Positions 25,632-34,035 of a stretch of DNA of 64,000 bases are shown here, piece by piece. Both the position numbers and the translations under genes were made by a program. The number at the start of each line of letters is the position of its first letter. Positions within the stretch are counted from its first letter, which is position 1. The notes below the pieces were generated by a model, which saw only the letters and a list, made by a program, of their open reading frames with translations, did no database searches and was not told where the DNA came from. Source of the DNA: an uncultured Lachnospiraceae bacterium (lineage in GTDB: Bacteria > Bacillota > Clostridia > Lachnospirales > Lachnospiraceae); the NCBI GenBank assembly GCA_947243855.1, contig CAMXIK010000009.1, forward strand, positions 1-64,000. Reading direction: 5' to 3'.

Positions 25632-27746
25632 ATGGGCTGTGAAATGTTGCATACGCTCGATATGGACAAAAATTATCAGAAGTACCTGAGGACTGCCATT
25701 GTTGTGGGGGTTTTGTTCAAGTTACTTTTGATGGGCTTTTTTTCATCCGATTATCAGGATATGATGTTCATTCCTTTTGTAAAATGTTTTCTCGGCGGGA
25801 AGAATCCCTATCAGTATTATTATGACAATGCACTGCTTCCCTCGTTTCCGTATCCGCCCGTTATGCTGTTTATGGAGTGTATCGGGGGGATTTTTGTTGC
25901 TTTTTTTAGCGCTATGCCTATTTTTTTGAGAAATCTGATTTTTAAGCTGCCGATTCTTTTGATGGATCTTTGCGGTTTGTATTTCCTACTTCGTATTTCC
26001 AAAAATAAAAGAAAATATATTTTGGTGTTATATTTCTTATCGCCGATTATTTTATACGCTTCTTATATGCACGGCCAGTTGGATATCATTCCTACCGTAT
26101 TTTTGGTGGGTGCAATGTACTACCTGAGCGAGATGAACGCCATAGCGCAGAAGGAACATGTTTTTGAGTGGAAATTTATCTTGTTCCTGTCGCTTGCCCT
26201 TGCGTCCAAGTTTCATATCGCGGCGTCAATTCCTCTTTTCTTTTTGTATATTTTTAAGAGAAAAGGCTGGAAAAAGGCGGTGTTTATGACGGGGCTGCCG
26301 ATTCTCTTGACAATCGCAGTGGTTCTTCCTTTTTGGGGGAGCGGCTTTGCGAATATGGTTTTGTTTAACAAAGAGCAGCAAGTGATTGACACCGTATATC
26401 TCAACTATGGGAACGCGCATCTGCTTTTATCTGTGCTGATTTTGCTTTTTCTTTATTTTCAGGCATTCCAGCTTAATCAGATCAACTGGAATCTTCTGGT
26501 TAGTATGACGGGCCTGCTCTTTTCTGTGTTCTTGGCTTTCGTGCCGGCGATGCCCGCTTGGTTTATCTGGGTTGTGCCGTTTTTTATGCTGTATCTGGCG
26601 GGACAGAGTGAGAACCGCGGCAAGATGGTGTTGGTTTACGGCGGGTTTAATTTTTTATACCTCCTTTATTATGTGTGTTTCCACAGCACGCAGTTTGTTG
26701 ATTTATATTTTCTGGGAAAAAGTCTGAATTTCTTAAAGCTGGCGGACGGCGGATTGAAAAATATTGTGTTTACGTTGATGGTGGGGGTCTTTTTGATTCT
26801 GGTGGTCAGCATGTATTTTTATGGTGTGGGAAGCAATTCTTATTACCGCAGGAGAAACCGTCCCTTTACGATTGGTATTGCCGGGGACAGCGGCGCGGGA
26901 AAAACCAGACTTTTAAAATCGTTGGAAGAGCTTTTGTCTAAAAACCGTGTGCTTGCCCTTGAGGGGGACGGCGACCACAGATGGGAGCGGGGGGATCAAA
27001 ACTGGAAGGAAATGACGCATCTAAATCCCCGCGCCAATTATCTTTACAAGCAGGCGGAGGATCTGAAAGCGCTCCGTGGAAATAACGCGGTCAACAGGGT
27101 GGATTATGATCATGAAACGGGGACTTTTACCAGCAAAAAAAGGGTGTCGCCAAAACCTTATGTGGTTTTGTGCGGTCTGCATTCCCTCTATCTTCCGCAG
27201 GTGAGACAGGTGCTTGACATGAAGGTGTATCTGGACACCGACGAAGCTCTCAGATGCCACTGGAAGCTGTGCCGCGATCAGGGAGACCGGGGTCATAACA
27301 GGGACGAAGTGATGAAGCAGATGGAAGCCAGACGGGCGGATGCGGAAAAGTATATTTATCCCCAGAGACAGTATGCCGATTTGGTGATTCGCTATTTTGA
27401 TGAATCTCTGTGCGACGAACAGGAACAAGGCGGATTGGAAACGGGAACAGGTCTTGGCGTGGAGTTTGTGATGGATATGGGAATCAATGCGGAGCCAATG
27501 CTTGCCCAGCTTGGCGATCATGGCGTTTTGGGTGTATTATCCAGTGACGATCCGGTTCATCAGAAAATTTCGTTCCGGGGAGAGACGCTTACCGCGGACA
27601 AAAAACTTTGGGAGGAGACGGCGGTATCGGTGATTCCGCAGATAGAAGATTTAACGGGAGAGCATATTGTCTGGGAAGATGGCGTCAGCGGTCTGGTACA
27701 GCTTATGCTTCTTCTGGTGATCAGTGAGATCATGAAAACGAATTAG
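25632..27746 (+). CDS. GT-C-like membrane protein fused to a uridine kinase-like domain
   Basis: 704 residues. The first 400 hold about ten membrane segments with an early DYQDMMFIPFVKCFLGGKNP, like polyprenyl-phosphate-dependent mannosyltransferases of the GT-C fold. From residue 412 there is a soluble P-loop domain with Walker A GIAGDSGAGKTRLLKSLEEL and further elements (LEGDGDHRW, YVVLCGLHSLYLPQ, VYLDTDEALR) of the uridine kinase/phosphoribulokinase family. The fusion would place a kinase at the cytosolic membrane face beside glycan assembly. Substrates unknown. Lies 63 bases after the nucleotidyltransferase gene. Confidence 0.82.
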   Translation: MGCEMLHTLDMDKNYQKYLRTAIVVGVLFKLLLMGFFSSDYQDMMFIPFVKCFLGGKNPYQYYYDNALLPSFPYPPVMLFMECIGGIFVAFFSAMPIFLRNLIFKLPILLMDLCGLYFLLRISKNKRKYILVLYFLSPIILYASYMHGQLDIIPTVFLVGAMYYLSEMNAIAQKEHVFEWKFILFLSLALASKFHIAASIPLFFLYIFKRKGWKKAVFMTGLPILLTIAVVLPFWGSGFANMVLFNKEQQVIDTVYLNYGNAHLLLSVLILLFLYFQAFQLNQINWNLLVSMTGLLFSVFLAFVPAMPAWFIWVVPFFMLYLAGQSENRGKMVLVYGGFNFLYLLYYVCFHSTQFVDLYFLGKSLNFLKLADGGLKNIVFTLMVGVFLILVVSMYFYGVGSNSYYRRRNRPFTIGIAGDSGAGKTRLLKSLEELLSKNRVLALEGDGDHRWERGDQNWKEMTHLNPRANYLYKQAEDLKALRGNNAVNRVDYDHETGTFTSKKRVSPKPYVVLCGLHSLYLPQVRQVLDMKVYLDTDEALRCHWKLCRDQGDRGHNRDEVMKQMEARRADAEKYIYPQRQYADLVIRYFDESLCDEQEQGGLETGTGLGVEFVMDMGINAEPMLAQLGDHGVLGVLSSDDPVHQKISFRGETLTADKKLWEETAVSVIPQIEDLTGEHIVWEDGVSGLVQLMLLLVISEIMKTN

Positions 27747-27768
27747 GAAAAGGGGAAAGGGGATACCA

Positions 27769-28482
27769 ATGATAAGAGCAGTTATATTTGATTTGGACGG
27801 CACATTGTATGATTACGATACGCTGGACAAAGAAGCTTTTGGGCGGGTAGGAGAGCTTGTGCGGGAACGCCTTGGCGTTAGTGAGGAGCAGTATGAGGAA
27901 GCTTTTATGCGGGCAAGGAAGTCTACGAAAAAAAAGCTTGGCGAGACGGCGCCTTCCCACAGCAGAATGTTGTATTTTCAGAAGACTTTGGAGTATCTGG
28001 ATATCAGGCCGCTTTATCTGGCCTTAGAAATGTATGAAGTATACTGGGGGGTTTTTTTGGAGAAGATGACGCTTTATCCCGGAGCGAGGAAGCTTTTGGA
28101 TGCGCTCCATGATAAATATATCCGTGTGGGAATCTGTACGGATCTGCTGGCGCATATTCAACATAGAAAAATGATCGCTCTCGGTTTGATGGATGATGTG
28201 GATTCTCTGGTGACCAGCGAGGAGGCGGGAGTGGAGAAGCCGTCGCCGAAGATTTTTGCGATGTGTTTAAAGAAACTTCATCTTGAGCCGGAAGAAGTCT
28301 GCTTTGTGGGAGATAGTTATAAGAGGGATATCAAAGGCGCAACGGCGGCAGGTATGTGTGCGGTTTGGTTTTGTCCGGAGGGGATGCAGGAGCCGCCGGA
28401 AGGGGAAGCCGATTGTTTAAAGGCAAAAAATTATGAGGAATTGTACGAATTGATAGCAGAGAGGGTGGAAGGCGGTCTTTGA
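27769..28482 (+). CDS. HAD family hydrolase (phosphoglycolate phosphatase-like)
   Basis: 237 residues. HAD motif I is FDLDGTLYDYD at the N-terminus, motif II a Thr/Ser region in VGICTDL, motif III Lys in EKPSPKIF and motif IV in CFVGDSYKRDIKGA. A helical cap is inserted between motifs I and II. Likely dephosphorylates a sugar phosphate or nucleotide in the cluster. Follows its neighbour by 22 bases with AAAGGGG upstream. Confidence 0.92.
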   Translation: MIRAVIFDLDGTLYDYDTLDKEAFGRVGELVRERLGVSEEQYEEAFMRARKSTKKKLGETAPSHSRMLYFQKTLEYLDIRPLYLALEMYEVYWGVFLEKMTLYPGARKLLDALHDKYIRVGICTDLLAHIQHRKMIALGLMDDVDSLVTSEEAGVEKPSPKIFAMCLKKLHLEPEEVCFVGDSYKRDIKGATAAGMCAVWFCPEGMQEPPEGEADCLKAKNYEELYELIAERVEGGL

Positions 28483-28497
28483 TAAGGAGGAATACAA

Positions 28498-29202
28498 GTG
28501 AAGCTTTCAATCGTAGTGCCATGTTATAACGAAGAAGAAAATATACCCCTGCTGTTAGAGCGGTTTGCCGAGGTAGTTCAGGGGAAAGATATGGAAGTCA
28601 TTCTGGTGGACAACGGTTCCACGGACAACAGCGCGCGCGTACTTGAGGAGCTGATTCCCCGTTATGCCTTTGCTAGAACAGTGACCGTAGAGGTGAATCA
28701 GGGTTACGGTTACGGGATTTTGCAGGGGTTAAAGGAGTGCCGGGGGGAATATATCGGCTGGACCCATGCGGATATGCAGACAGATCCGGCGGATATTGTA
28801 AAAGCGCTAGAGATTACAGAGAAGGAAAAGGGACTCGTCTTCGTGAAGGGAAACCGAAAAGGCAGGCCGCTTTTCGATGTGTTTTTTACGGTGGGAATGA
28901 GTCTTTTCGAGACCTGTTATCTGCATGAAAAGCTCTATGATATCAACGCCCAGCCGAATATCTTTCCAAAGGTATTTTATCAGGAGTGGAAAGAACCGCC
29001 CTATGATTTTTCACTGGATTTATATGCGCTGTATATGGCGCGCAAGAAAGGACTGAAAGTGATTCGTTTTCCGGTGATGTTTCCAGAGAGAATCCATGGG
29101 GAGTCTAAATGGAATACAGGACTTGCCGCTAAGTGGAAGTTTATCAAGAGGACCATTGCGTTTAGCGTAAAGCTAAAGAAAAGTGGAAGCTTGCGGGGAT
29201 GA
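28498..29202 (+). CDS. Glycosyltransferase family 2
   Basis: 234 residues of the polyprenyl-phosphate mannosyl/glucosyl transferase type. KLSIVVPCYNEEENIPLLLE opens the GT-A fold, VDNGSTDNS follows, and HADMQTDP provides the D-x-D-like metal site. No C-terminal membrane helices, so it resembles soluble DPM1-like enzymes that make the lipid-linked donor used by GT-C proteins, two of which are encoded nearby. GTG start at 28498 with AAGGAGG upstream. Confidence 0.9.
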   Translation: MKLSIVVPCYNEEENIPLLLERFAEVVQGKDMEVILVDNGSTDNSARVLEELIPRYAFARTVTVEVNQGYGYGILQGLKECRGEYIGWTHADMQTDPADIVKALEITEKEKGLVFVKGNRKGRPLFDVFFTVGMSLFETCYLHEKLYDINAQPNIFPKVFYQEWKEPPYDFSLDLYALYMARKKGLKVIRFPVMFPERIHGESKWNTGLAAKWKFIKRTIAFSVKLKKSGSLRG

Positions 29203-29215
29203 CAGGAGGGCAGTT

Positions 29216-29806
29216 ATGGAATATATTGCGCACAGAATTAATACGAAGGAGGAGCTTTTGGCTCTTCCCGAGGAGTATGGGGTTGAGCTTGATCTCAGGG
29301 ACGATTTGAACGGCCGGATTTATATCTGCCACAATCCCTTTGAGGCGGGGGAGGATTTTGAGGAATACTGTAAAGTTTATCATCACGGCACCATGATTTT
29401 AAACATTAAGAGCGAGCGCATCGAACATGAGGCGCTTGCGCTGATGGAGAAATATCAGATCAAGAAGTATTTCTTTTTGGACTCTTCTTTTCCGATGATT
29501 AAACTGCTCACGGATATGGGCGTAAAGCAGGTGGCGCTTCGTTTCAGCGAATTGGAGGGGTTAGATACCATCCGCAATATGGCCGGCCGGGCAGAATGGG
29601 TCTGGGTGGACTGTTTCACGAAAGTGCCCATCGACAAAGAGAGTTTTACGGAATTAAAGGCGTTAGGCTACAAGCTTTGTTTTGTGTCTCCCGAGCTGGA
29701 AGGGCAGGAAGAAAAGATTGCGGCATATAAGGCGTATATCGAGGAACAGGGGATTGTGTTTGACGCTGTCTGCACGAAGAGCTATCATATTAAAGACTGG
29801 ATGTAG
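29216..29806 (+). CDS. GDPD/PI-PLC-like TIM-barrel protein
   Basis: 196-residue protein with an N-terminus like glycerophosphodiester phosphodiesterases: IAHRINTKEEL, GVELDLRD and ICHNPFE, which supply the H-R, E-x-D and H-x-P pattern of that active site. It is shorter than typical GDPD enzymes (around 240-300). Comparable short proteins occur in capsule clusters. Start at 29216 set by AGGAGG six bases upstream, overlapping no neighbour. It may hydrolyse or transfer a phosphodiester in the glycan; this is inference. Confidence 0.7.
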   Translation: MEYIAHRINTKEELLALPEEYGVELDLRDDLNGRIYICHNPFEAGEDFEEYCKVYHHGTMILNIKSERIEHEALALMEKYQIKKYFFLDSSFPMIKLLTDMGVKQVALRFSELEGLDTIRNMAGRAEWVWVDCFTKVPIDKESFTELKALGYKLCFVSPELEGQEEKIAAYKAYIEEQGIVFDAVCTKSYHIKDWM

Positions 29807-29841
29807 ACCGGAGATAGTTAGATTACGTTTTGGAGGTCGGG

Positions 29842-31458
29842 ATGCTTAGATTGCAGAAGGAATGGCAGAAAAGAGCCGGAATGGCGGTGGTTGTTCTTGT
29901 TACGCTGGCTGCGGGGGTGCTTTTATTTTACAGACATTGGCAGTTTGAGCTGCCGCTTTATCCAAATGTGGACGAGCAGTTGTCTCTTACCTGTATTTTT
30001 GAGCTGTTAAACCAGCATTTGTACGCGGGTGATGTTTATGTGCTCGACTTTTTCCGCTATCCCCATCTTACCTTTTATTATGCAGTGGTTGGTGTGCGTA
30101 TCCTTGGTAAGCTTCTGGCGGGAGTGGAGACAGTGGTGCTCCTGCGTTATGTGGTCTGCGGTACGGCGCTTTTGTCGAATGTCTGCGTTTATTTCAGCGT
30201 TAAAATTATGACGGGAAGCCGCAAGTATAGTTATCTGGGTTTTCTGCTTTCTATGTTTTCCCTCTATGGGTATTCCTATCTCTTCTATACGGGGCCGGAC
30301 ACGCTCACGTATGCCGTGGCCAATATGGTCTTGCTGCTTGGCTGCCTGATCTGGAAGGAAAGAGACGAGGAACGGGCGGTGTATCTTTGGTATCCGTTGT
30401 TGGCAGTCTGCATCGGCCTTGCCATGGCGGCCAAATATCACGGGATTGTTTTTGGCGTTTTTTGGCTGGCGCTGCATATCGGGAAAAAATACTGGAAGCG
30501 GCACAGAAACAATTATCTTTTCTTTTTAGACTGCATTGTGCTCGCGTTAGTGTTTGTGGTCTGTAACTATTCCCTCTTTTTTCATTTTAAGACGTTTGTC
30601 TGGGATAATTTATATAATCTAAATCATTATGCGTGGGGGCATCCCGGAATTGAGCACAATCTGCCGCTTCTGGGGTATTTGGAGGCCTATGCGTTTTCTT
30701 CCTACGGGATTTTTGGGGCCTTGCTTCTTCTTATCGGCCTTGTGCATCTGGCCCGGAACAAGGCGTGGGGAGAGCTGGTGATCTTTTCCCTGATGCCGCT
30801 TGTCATTTTGCTTCTCTTGTCGAAGTATAGTATTGTGCTTGGAAGAAATATGTCCCTTGTTTTGCCGTTTGCTTTTTTGTTTATGGCTTATGGGCTGATG
30901 GAGGCGCAGGGATTTTGTGAGAAAATGTGGAGGCGGCAGTTCGCGGGAAGAACGGCGGATGCTCTGAATGGGTCATCTGTGGTAGTTGTGGCGATTCTTG
31001 TGCTATGCAATGTCATTACTGTGCTTGGCAATTACCGCTACGATTTGACGTACAATCAAGCGGCGGCCTATATTGAGAAAAATATTCCTGCGGGGGCAAA
31101 GATTTACTGTACGGATTACAGGCCCGTGATAGATGCGCAGAAGTATGAAATTGTGGAAATCGGGGAGGATATTTCCCTTTTGCCGGAAAAGCTTTCGGAG
31201 AACGAGTATTATATGGATGTGGAATATGCAACGGGATATTTTTCGCAGCAAAAGGATTATTTACTGTTTCAGAAAGGCGATATGTATCCGGAGAAAAAGG
31301 CGGCTTATGAACAGAAGATTGGAAACTATGCGATGGTAGGGCGTTGGCAGGGGATTTCCTATGACGGCGAGTGGAAATACCGGATTGGGTATTTTGATCT
31401 GTTCACAAAAAGCCCCACAGCATATTATGTAGGGCCGACGATTATCGTTTATAAATGA
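29842..31458 (+). CDS. GT-C/PMT-like membrane glycosyltransferase
   Basis: 538 residues with about 11 membrane segments. The first extracytoplasmic loop contains LYPNVDEQLSLT, whose acidic pair resembles the D-E motif of dolichyl-phosphate-mannose transferases, then a C-terminal extracytoplasmic domain of about 130 residues after the last helix near residue 400. Uses a lipid-phosphate sugar, possibly the product of the GT2 enzyme two genes upstream. Start at 29842 with GGAGG upstream. Last gene of the glycan cluster. Confidence 0.8.
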   Translation: MLRLQKEWQKRAGMAVVVLVTLAAGVLLFYRHWQFELPLYPNVDEQLSLTCIFELLNQHLYAGDVYVLDFFRYPHLTFYYAVVGVRILGKLLAGVETVVLLRYVVCGTALLSNVCVYFSVKIMTGSRKYSYLGFLLSMFSLYGYSYLFYTGPDTLTYAVANMVLLLGCLIWKERDEERAVYLWYPLLAVCIGLAMAAKYHGIVFGVFWLALHIGKKYWKRHRNNYLFFLDCIVLALVFVVCNYSLFFHFKTFVWDNLYNLNHYAWGHPGIEHNLPLLGYLEAYAFSSYGIFGALLLLIGLVHLARNKAWGELVIFSLMPLVILLLLSKYSIVLGRNMSLVLPFAFLFMAYGLMEAQGFCEKMWRRQFAGRTADALNGSSVVVVAILVLCNVITVLGNYRYDLTYNQAAAYIEKNIPAGAKIYCTDYRPVIDAQKYEIVEIGEDISLLPEKLSENEYYMDVEYATGYFSQQKDYLLFQKGDMYPEKKAAYEQKIGNYAMVGRWQGISYDGEWKYRIGYFDLFTKSPTAYYVGPTIIVYK

Positions 31459-31476
31459 CCATTCCAGTTTTCGGGA

Positions 31477-32178
31477 TTACGCAAGAAATTCTCGCAACAG
31501 CAGCTCCAATTCCTCGGCCTCAGAAGGTGTAAAGGCTGGGGAATTTTTTTGGCGTTCTGCGTTTTGCGGGGCAGTCGGTTCTTTTTCCGCATGGCTGCGC
31601 TCTTCTTTATGACTGGCTGCCTTTTCTTCCGCCATTCCAACCATACGCTTGTCGAGTCGTGTCTGATCCAGACGATTGGCTAGATGATTTTCCAGATAAT
31701 CTACCAAGTTGGTGTGCAGAATATTTATTTTTCCGGACAGATCGACAAGGGAAGACGCCGCAAAATAAAGATAGAGTCCGATAAAGCTGATCACATAAAA
31801 GGGCGCGATCACAAAGAAGCTTTCATCTTTGATAATACCGAGACAGGCGCCGATACCTGCCACAAGTACGGCCAAAAGCGTGAGTTGTCCCGACAGGTGT
31901 TTCAAAAAAGATACGGGAATTTTTCCGATGCGGATCTGATTGACGTACTTGTCCACAAAAACGGAAACGTTGGGAATGGTTTCCCGAAGCTGCGTACAGC
32001 TCGTAAATTTCAGTTTTAGCTGCTGCAGGGATTTATTTTTGGTGGCGGACATATTTTCTGTTTCATGGATCAGACGGTGGAACGTCACGCCCAAAAGAAG
32101 CTGACATATAATACTGCAAAGGAGCAGTGTCAAGATGGCAAACATAAAGTTTTTATGGTAGAAAAAAAGTGCGAGCAT
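31477..32178 (-). CDS. Hypothetical membrane protein
   Basis: 233-residue protein with an N-terminal membrane segment (residues 10-30), two more at about 97-140, and a charged, Glu/Lys-rich C-terminal tail (185-233) ending in a predicted amphipathic helix (SEAEELELLLREFLA). I do not recognise a characterised family, though similar proteins are common in Lachnospiraceae. GGAGG precedes the start at 32178. Convergent with the GT-C gene and divergent from the TSCPD gene. Confidence 0.7.
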   Translation of the reverse strand: MLALFFYHKNFMFAILTLLLCSIICQLLLGVTFHRLIHETENMSATKNKSLQQLKLKFTSCTQLRETIPNVSVFVDKYVNQIRIGKIPVSFLKHLSGQLTLLAVLVAGIGACLGIIKDESFFVIAPFYVISFIGLYLYFAASSLVDLSGKINILHTNLVDYLENHLANRLDQTRLDKRMVGMAEEKAASHKEERSHAEKEPTAPQNAERQKNSPAFTPSEAEELELLLREFLA

Positions 32179-32285
32179 GGTTACCTCCGCTTTGTAGAGT
32201 GCATACTTATATTATATTAGGTTTTTTACGGAGAAAAAGCCTTAAGGCATCGACAGATTTTGCATGGAAAGGTTGATTTGCTTTC

Positions 32286-32314
32286 TTGCACTCTGATCAT
32301 TGTTAGGATATACT
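32286..32314 (+). promoter_or_regulatory. Promoter of the TSCPD gene
   Basis: TTGCAC (32286-32291), 17-base spacer, TATACT (32309-32314). Confidence 0.65.
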
Positions 32315-32362
32315 ACTAGTAATGGGGTGTGAATGACCAGTGTAGATAAGGAGGAAGCGGAT

Positions 32363-32605
32363 ATGGTTTATCAGCCAAAGGGTGTCTGTTCCAATGCAAT
32401 AGACATAGAGGTGGAGGACGGCATCATCAAATCTGTTCAGTTTACAGGCGGATGTAACGGCAACACACAGGGTATTTCCCGATTGGTAGTGGGAATGAAA
32501 GCGGAGGATGCGATCAGCAGGTTAAAGGGGATTAAATGCGGGTTTAAGAGTACTTCTTGCCCGGATCAGTTAGCCTGTGCCTTAGAGAAAATGCTCGACC
32601 AATAG
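32363..32605 (+). CDS. TSCPD domain protein (TIGR03905 type)
   Basis: 80-residue single-domain protein whose C-terminus contains the diagnostic STSCPDQLA. The domain, with conserved Cys (GVCSNAI, GGCNGNTQG, KCGF), also occurs at the end of class II B12-dependent ribonucleotide reductases, where it may bind metal. Stand-alone forms have no assigned function. Start at 32363 with AAGGAGG eight bases upstream. Promoter at 32286-32314; MurG gene follows 52 bases later. Confidence 0.88.
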   Translation: MVYQPKGVCSNAIDIEVEDGIIKSVQFTGGCNGNTQGISRLVVGMKAEDAISRLKGIKCGFKSTSCPDQLACALEKMLDQ

Positions 32606-32657
32606 GGAAATAGACGGAAAAATAAGAACAAAACGCAGGAAAGGCTTGGATGTTACT

Positions 32658-33737
32658 ATGGGCAAAAAGATCGTACTAACAGGCGGCGGCACTGCCGGAC
32701 ATGTAACGCCGAATATGGCGTTGATTCCAAAACTCAAAGAGCTGGAATACGATATTGTATATATGGGATCTTATGATGGAATTGAAAAGCGTCTGATCGA
32801 GGACTTTGATATTCCTTATTATGGCATTGCGACGGGCAAATTCAGGAGATATTTTGACCCGAAAAATTTTTCCGATCCTTTTCGTGTGATTAAGGGAATG
32901 CGGGAGGCAAGAAAATATCTTAAGGAAATCAAGCCGGATGTACTTTTTTCTAAGGGAGGCTTTGTCAGTGTGCCCGTGGTAAGGGCGGCGGCTTCATTAG
33001 GAATACCGTGTATTATTCACGAGTCGGACATGACGCCCGGATTGGCCAATAAGCTCTGTATTCCGGTGGCGAAAAAAGTATGCTGTAATTTCCCAGAGAC
33101 ATTCAGCCAGCTGCCTGCCGCAAAAGCGGTGCTCACCGGTTCGCCAATCCGTAAAGAGCTTGCAACGGGAAATAAGGAGGCGGCTTACCGATTGTGCGGT
33201 TTTGATAACTCAAAGCCGGTTATCATGGTAGTGGGCGGGAGCCTCGGCTCTGCGGCCATTAATCAGGCGGTCAGGGATGTGCTGCCGGAGCTTCTGAAAG
33301 ATTTTCAGGTGGTGCATCTTTGCGGTAAGGAGAAGGTAGATAATCTTTTGCTTACCAAACAGGGTTACAAGCAGTTTGAATATGTAAAATCCGAAATGAA
33401 GGATATTTTCGCCATGGCGGACATTGTGATTTCCCGGGCAGGCGCCAACGCGATCAGTGAAATTCTGGCGCTGAAAAAGCCCAATATTTTGATTCCGCTG
33501 CCCTCAACCAGCAGCAGGGGCGATCAGCTTTTGAATGCGAAATCCTATGAGTCGCAGGGATTCAGCATTGTGATCGATGAGGACGATTTGACGAATAAGC
33601 TTTTGCTTGAGAAAATACAGGAGTTGTATTTTAACAGATTTACTTATATCGACGCCATGAAAAAGAGCAGCCAGCGCGATGCGATTGGTACGATTATTGG
33701 ACTGATTGAGGAAATGGCGCAGGAACAGAAGAAGTAA
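32658..33737 (+). CDS. murG: MurG, lipid II synthase
   Basis: 359-residue UDP-GlcNAc:undecaprenyl-pyrophosphoryl-MurNAc-pentapeptide transferase, full length. Clear motifs: TGGGTAGHVTPN at the N-terminus, IIHESDMTPGLANK, MVVGGSLGSAAIN, SRAGANAISEIL and PLPSTSSRGDQLLNA near the nucleotide-binding site. Makes lipid II at the inner membrane face. An in-frame TTG at 32646 with closer AGGA spacing is an alternative start. Isolated from other mur genes, as is common for second MurG copies in this group. Confidence 0.95.
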   Translation: MGKKIVLTGGGTAGHVTPNMALIPKLKELEYDIVYMGSYDGIEKRLIEDFDIPYYGIATGKFRRYFDPKNFSDPFRVIKGMREARKYLKEIKPDVLFSKGGFVSVPVVRAAASLGIPCIIHESDMTPGLANKLCIPVAKKVCCNFPETFSQLPAAKAVLTGSPIRKELATGNKEAAYRLCGFDNSKPVIMVVGGSLGSAAINQAVRDVLPELLKDFQVVHLCGKEKVDNLLLTKQGYKQFEYVKSEMKDIFAMADIVISRAGANAISEILALKKPNILIPLPSTSSRGDQLLNAKSYESQGFSIVIDEDDLTNKLLLEKIQELYFNRFTYIDAMKKSSQRDAIGTIIGLIEEMAQEQKK

Positions 33738-33774
33738 ATTGGAAAAAATACAGGAAAAGACAGAGTATAAAAAT

Positions 33775-34035
33775 ATGCAGAAACAAGAAATAAGAAGACA
33801 AGTGGTACTGGGAATTTTGTCTGTGATATATGCAATATGTCTTGTATTTGGGCATGATATCATGCTCAATTATGAAGACGGAGTCCAGTATACGAGTTTG
33901 TCGGTATGGATGCGGGTAGTTTCGTGGATTGTCATTCTCTTCTTTGCGCTAAATATTGCGCGTATTGCCGTTATCAGAATTTGGAGGGGGGGGGGTGAAA
34001 TCACGGGTATCCGCATGCTGCTTTACTATTTCTGA
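33775..34035 (+). pseudogene. N-terminal fragment of a DUF6020-type gene (out of frame at G10)
   Basis: Encodes about 86 residues (start MQKQEIRRQVVLGILSVIYA, two membrane segments) and then runs through a G10 tract at 33986-33995 into a short out-of-frame tail ending at 34035. Removing one G would join it to the long frame that continues to 35368 and give an intact polytopic protein. An in-frame TTG at 33739 could be the true start. See the entry for the second part. Confidence 0.65.
33986..33995 (+). repeat. G10 homopolymer tract in the DUF6020 gene
   Basis: Ten consecutive G at the junction between the two frames of the gene. With nine (or twelve) G the frames would fuse. The base pattern fits slipped-strand phase variation, or a sequencing or assembly miscount. 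Confidence 0.8.
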
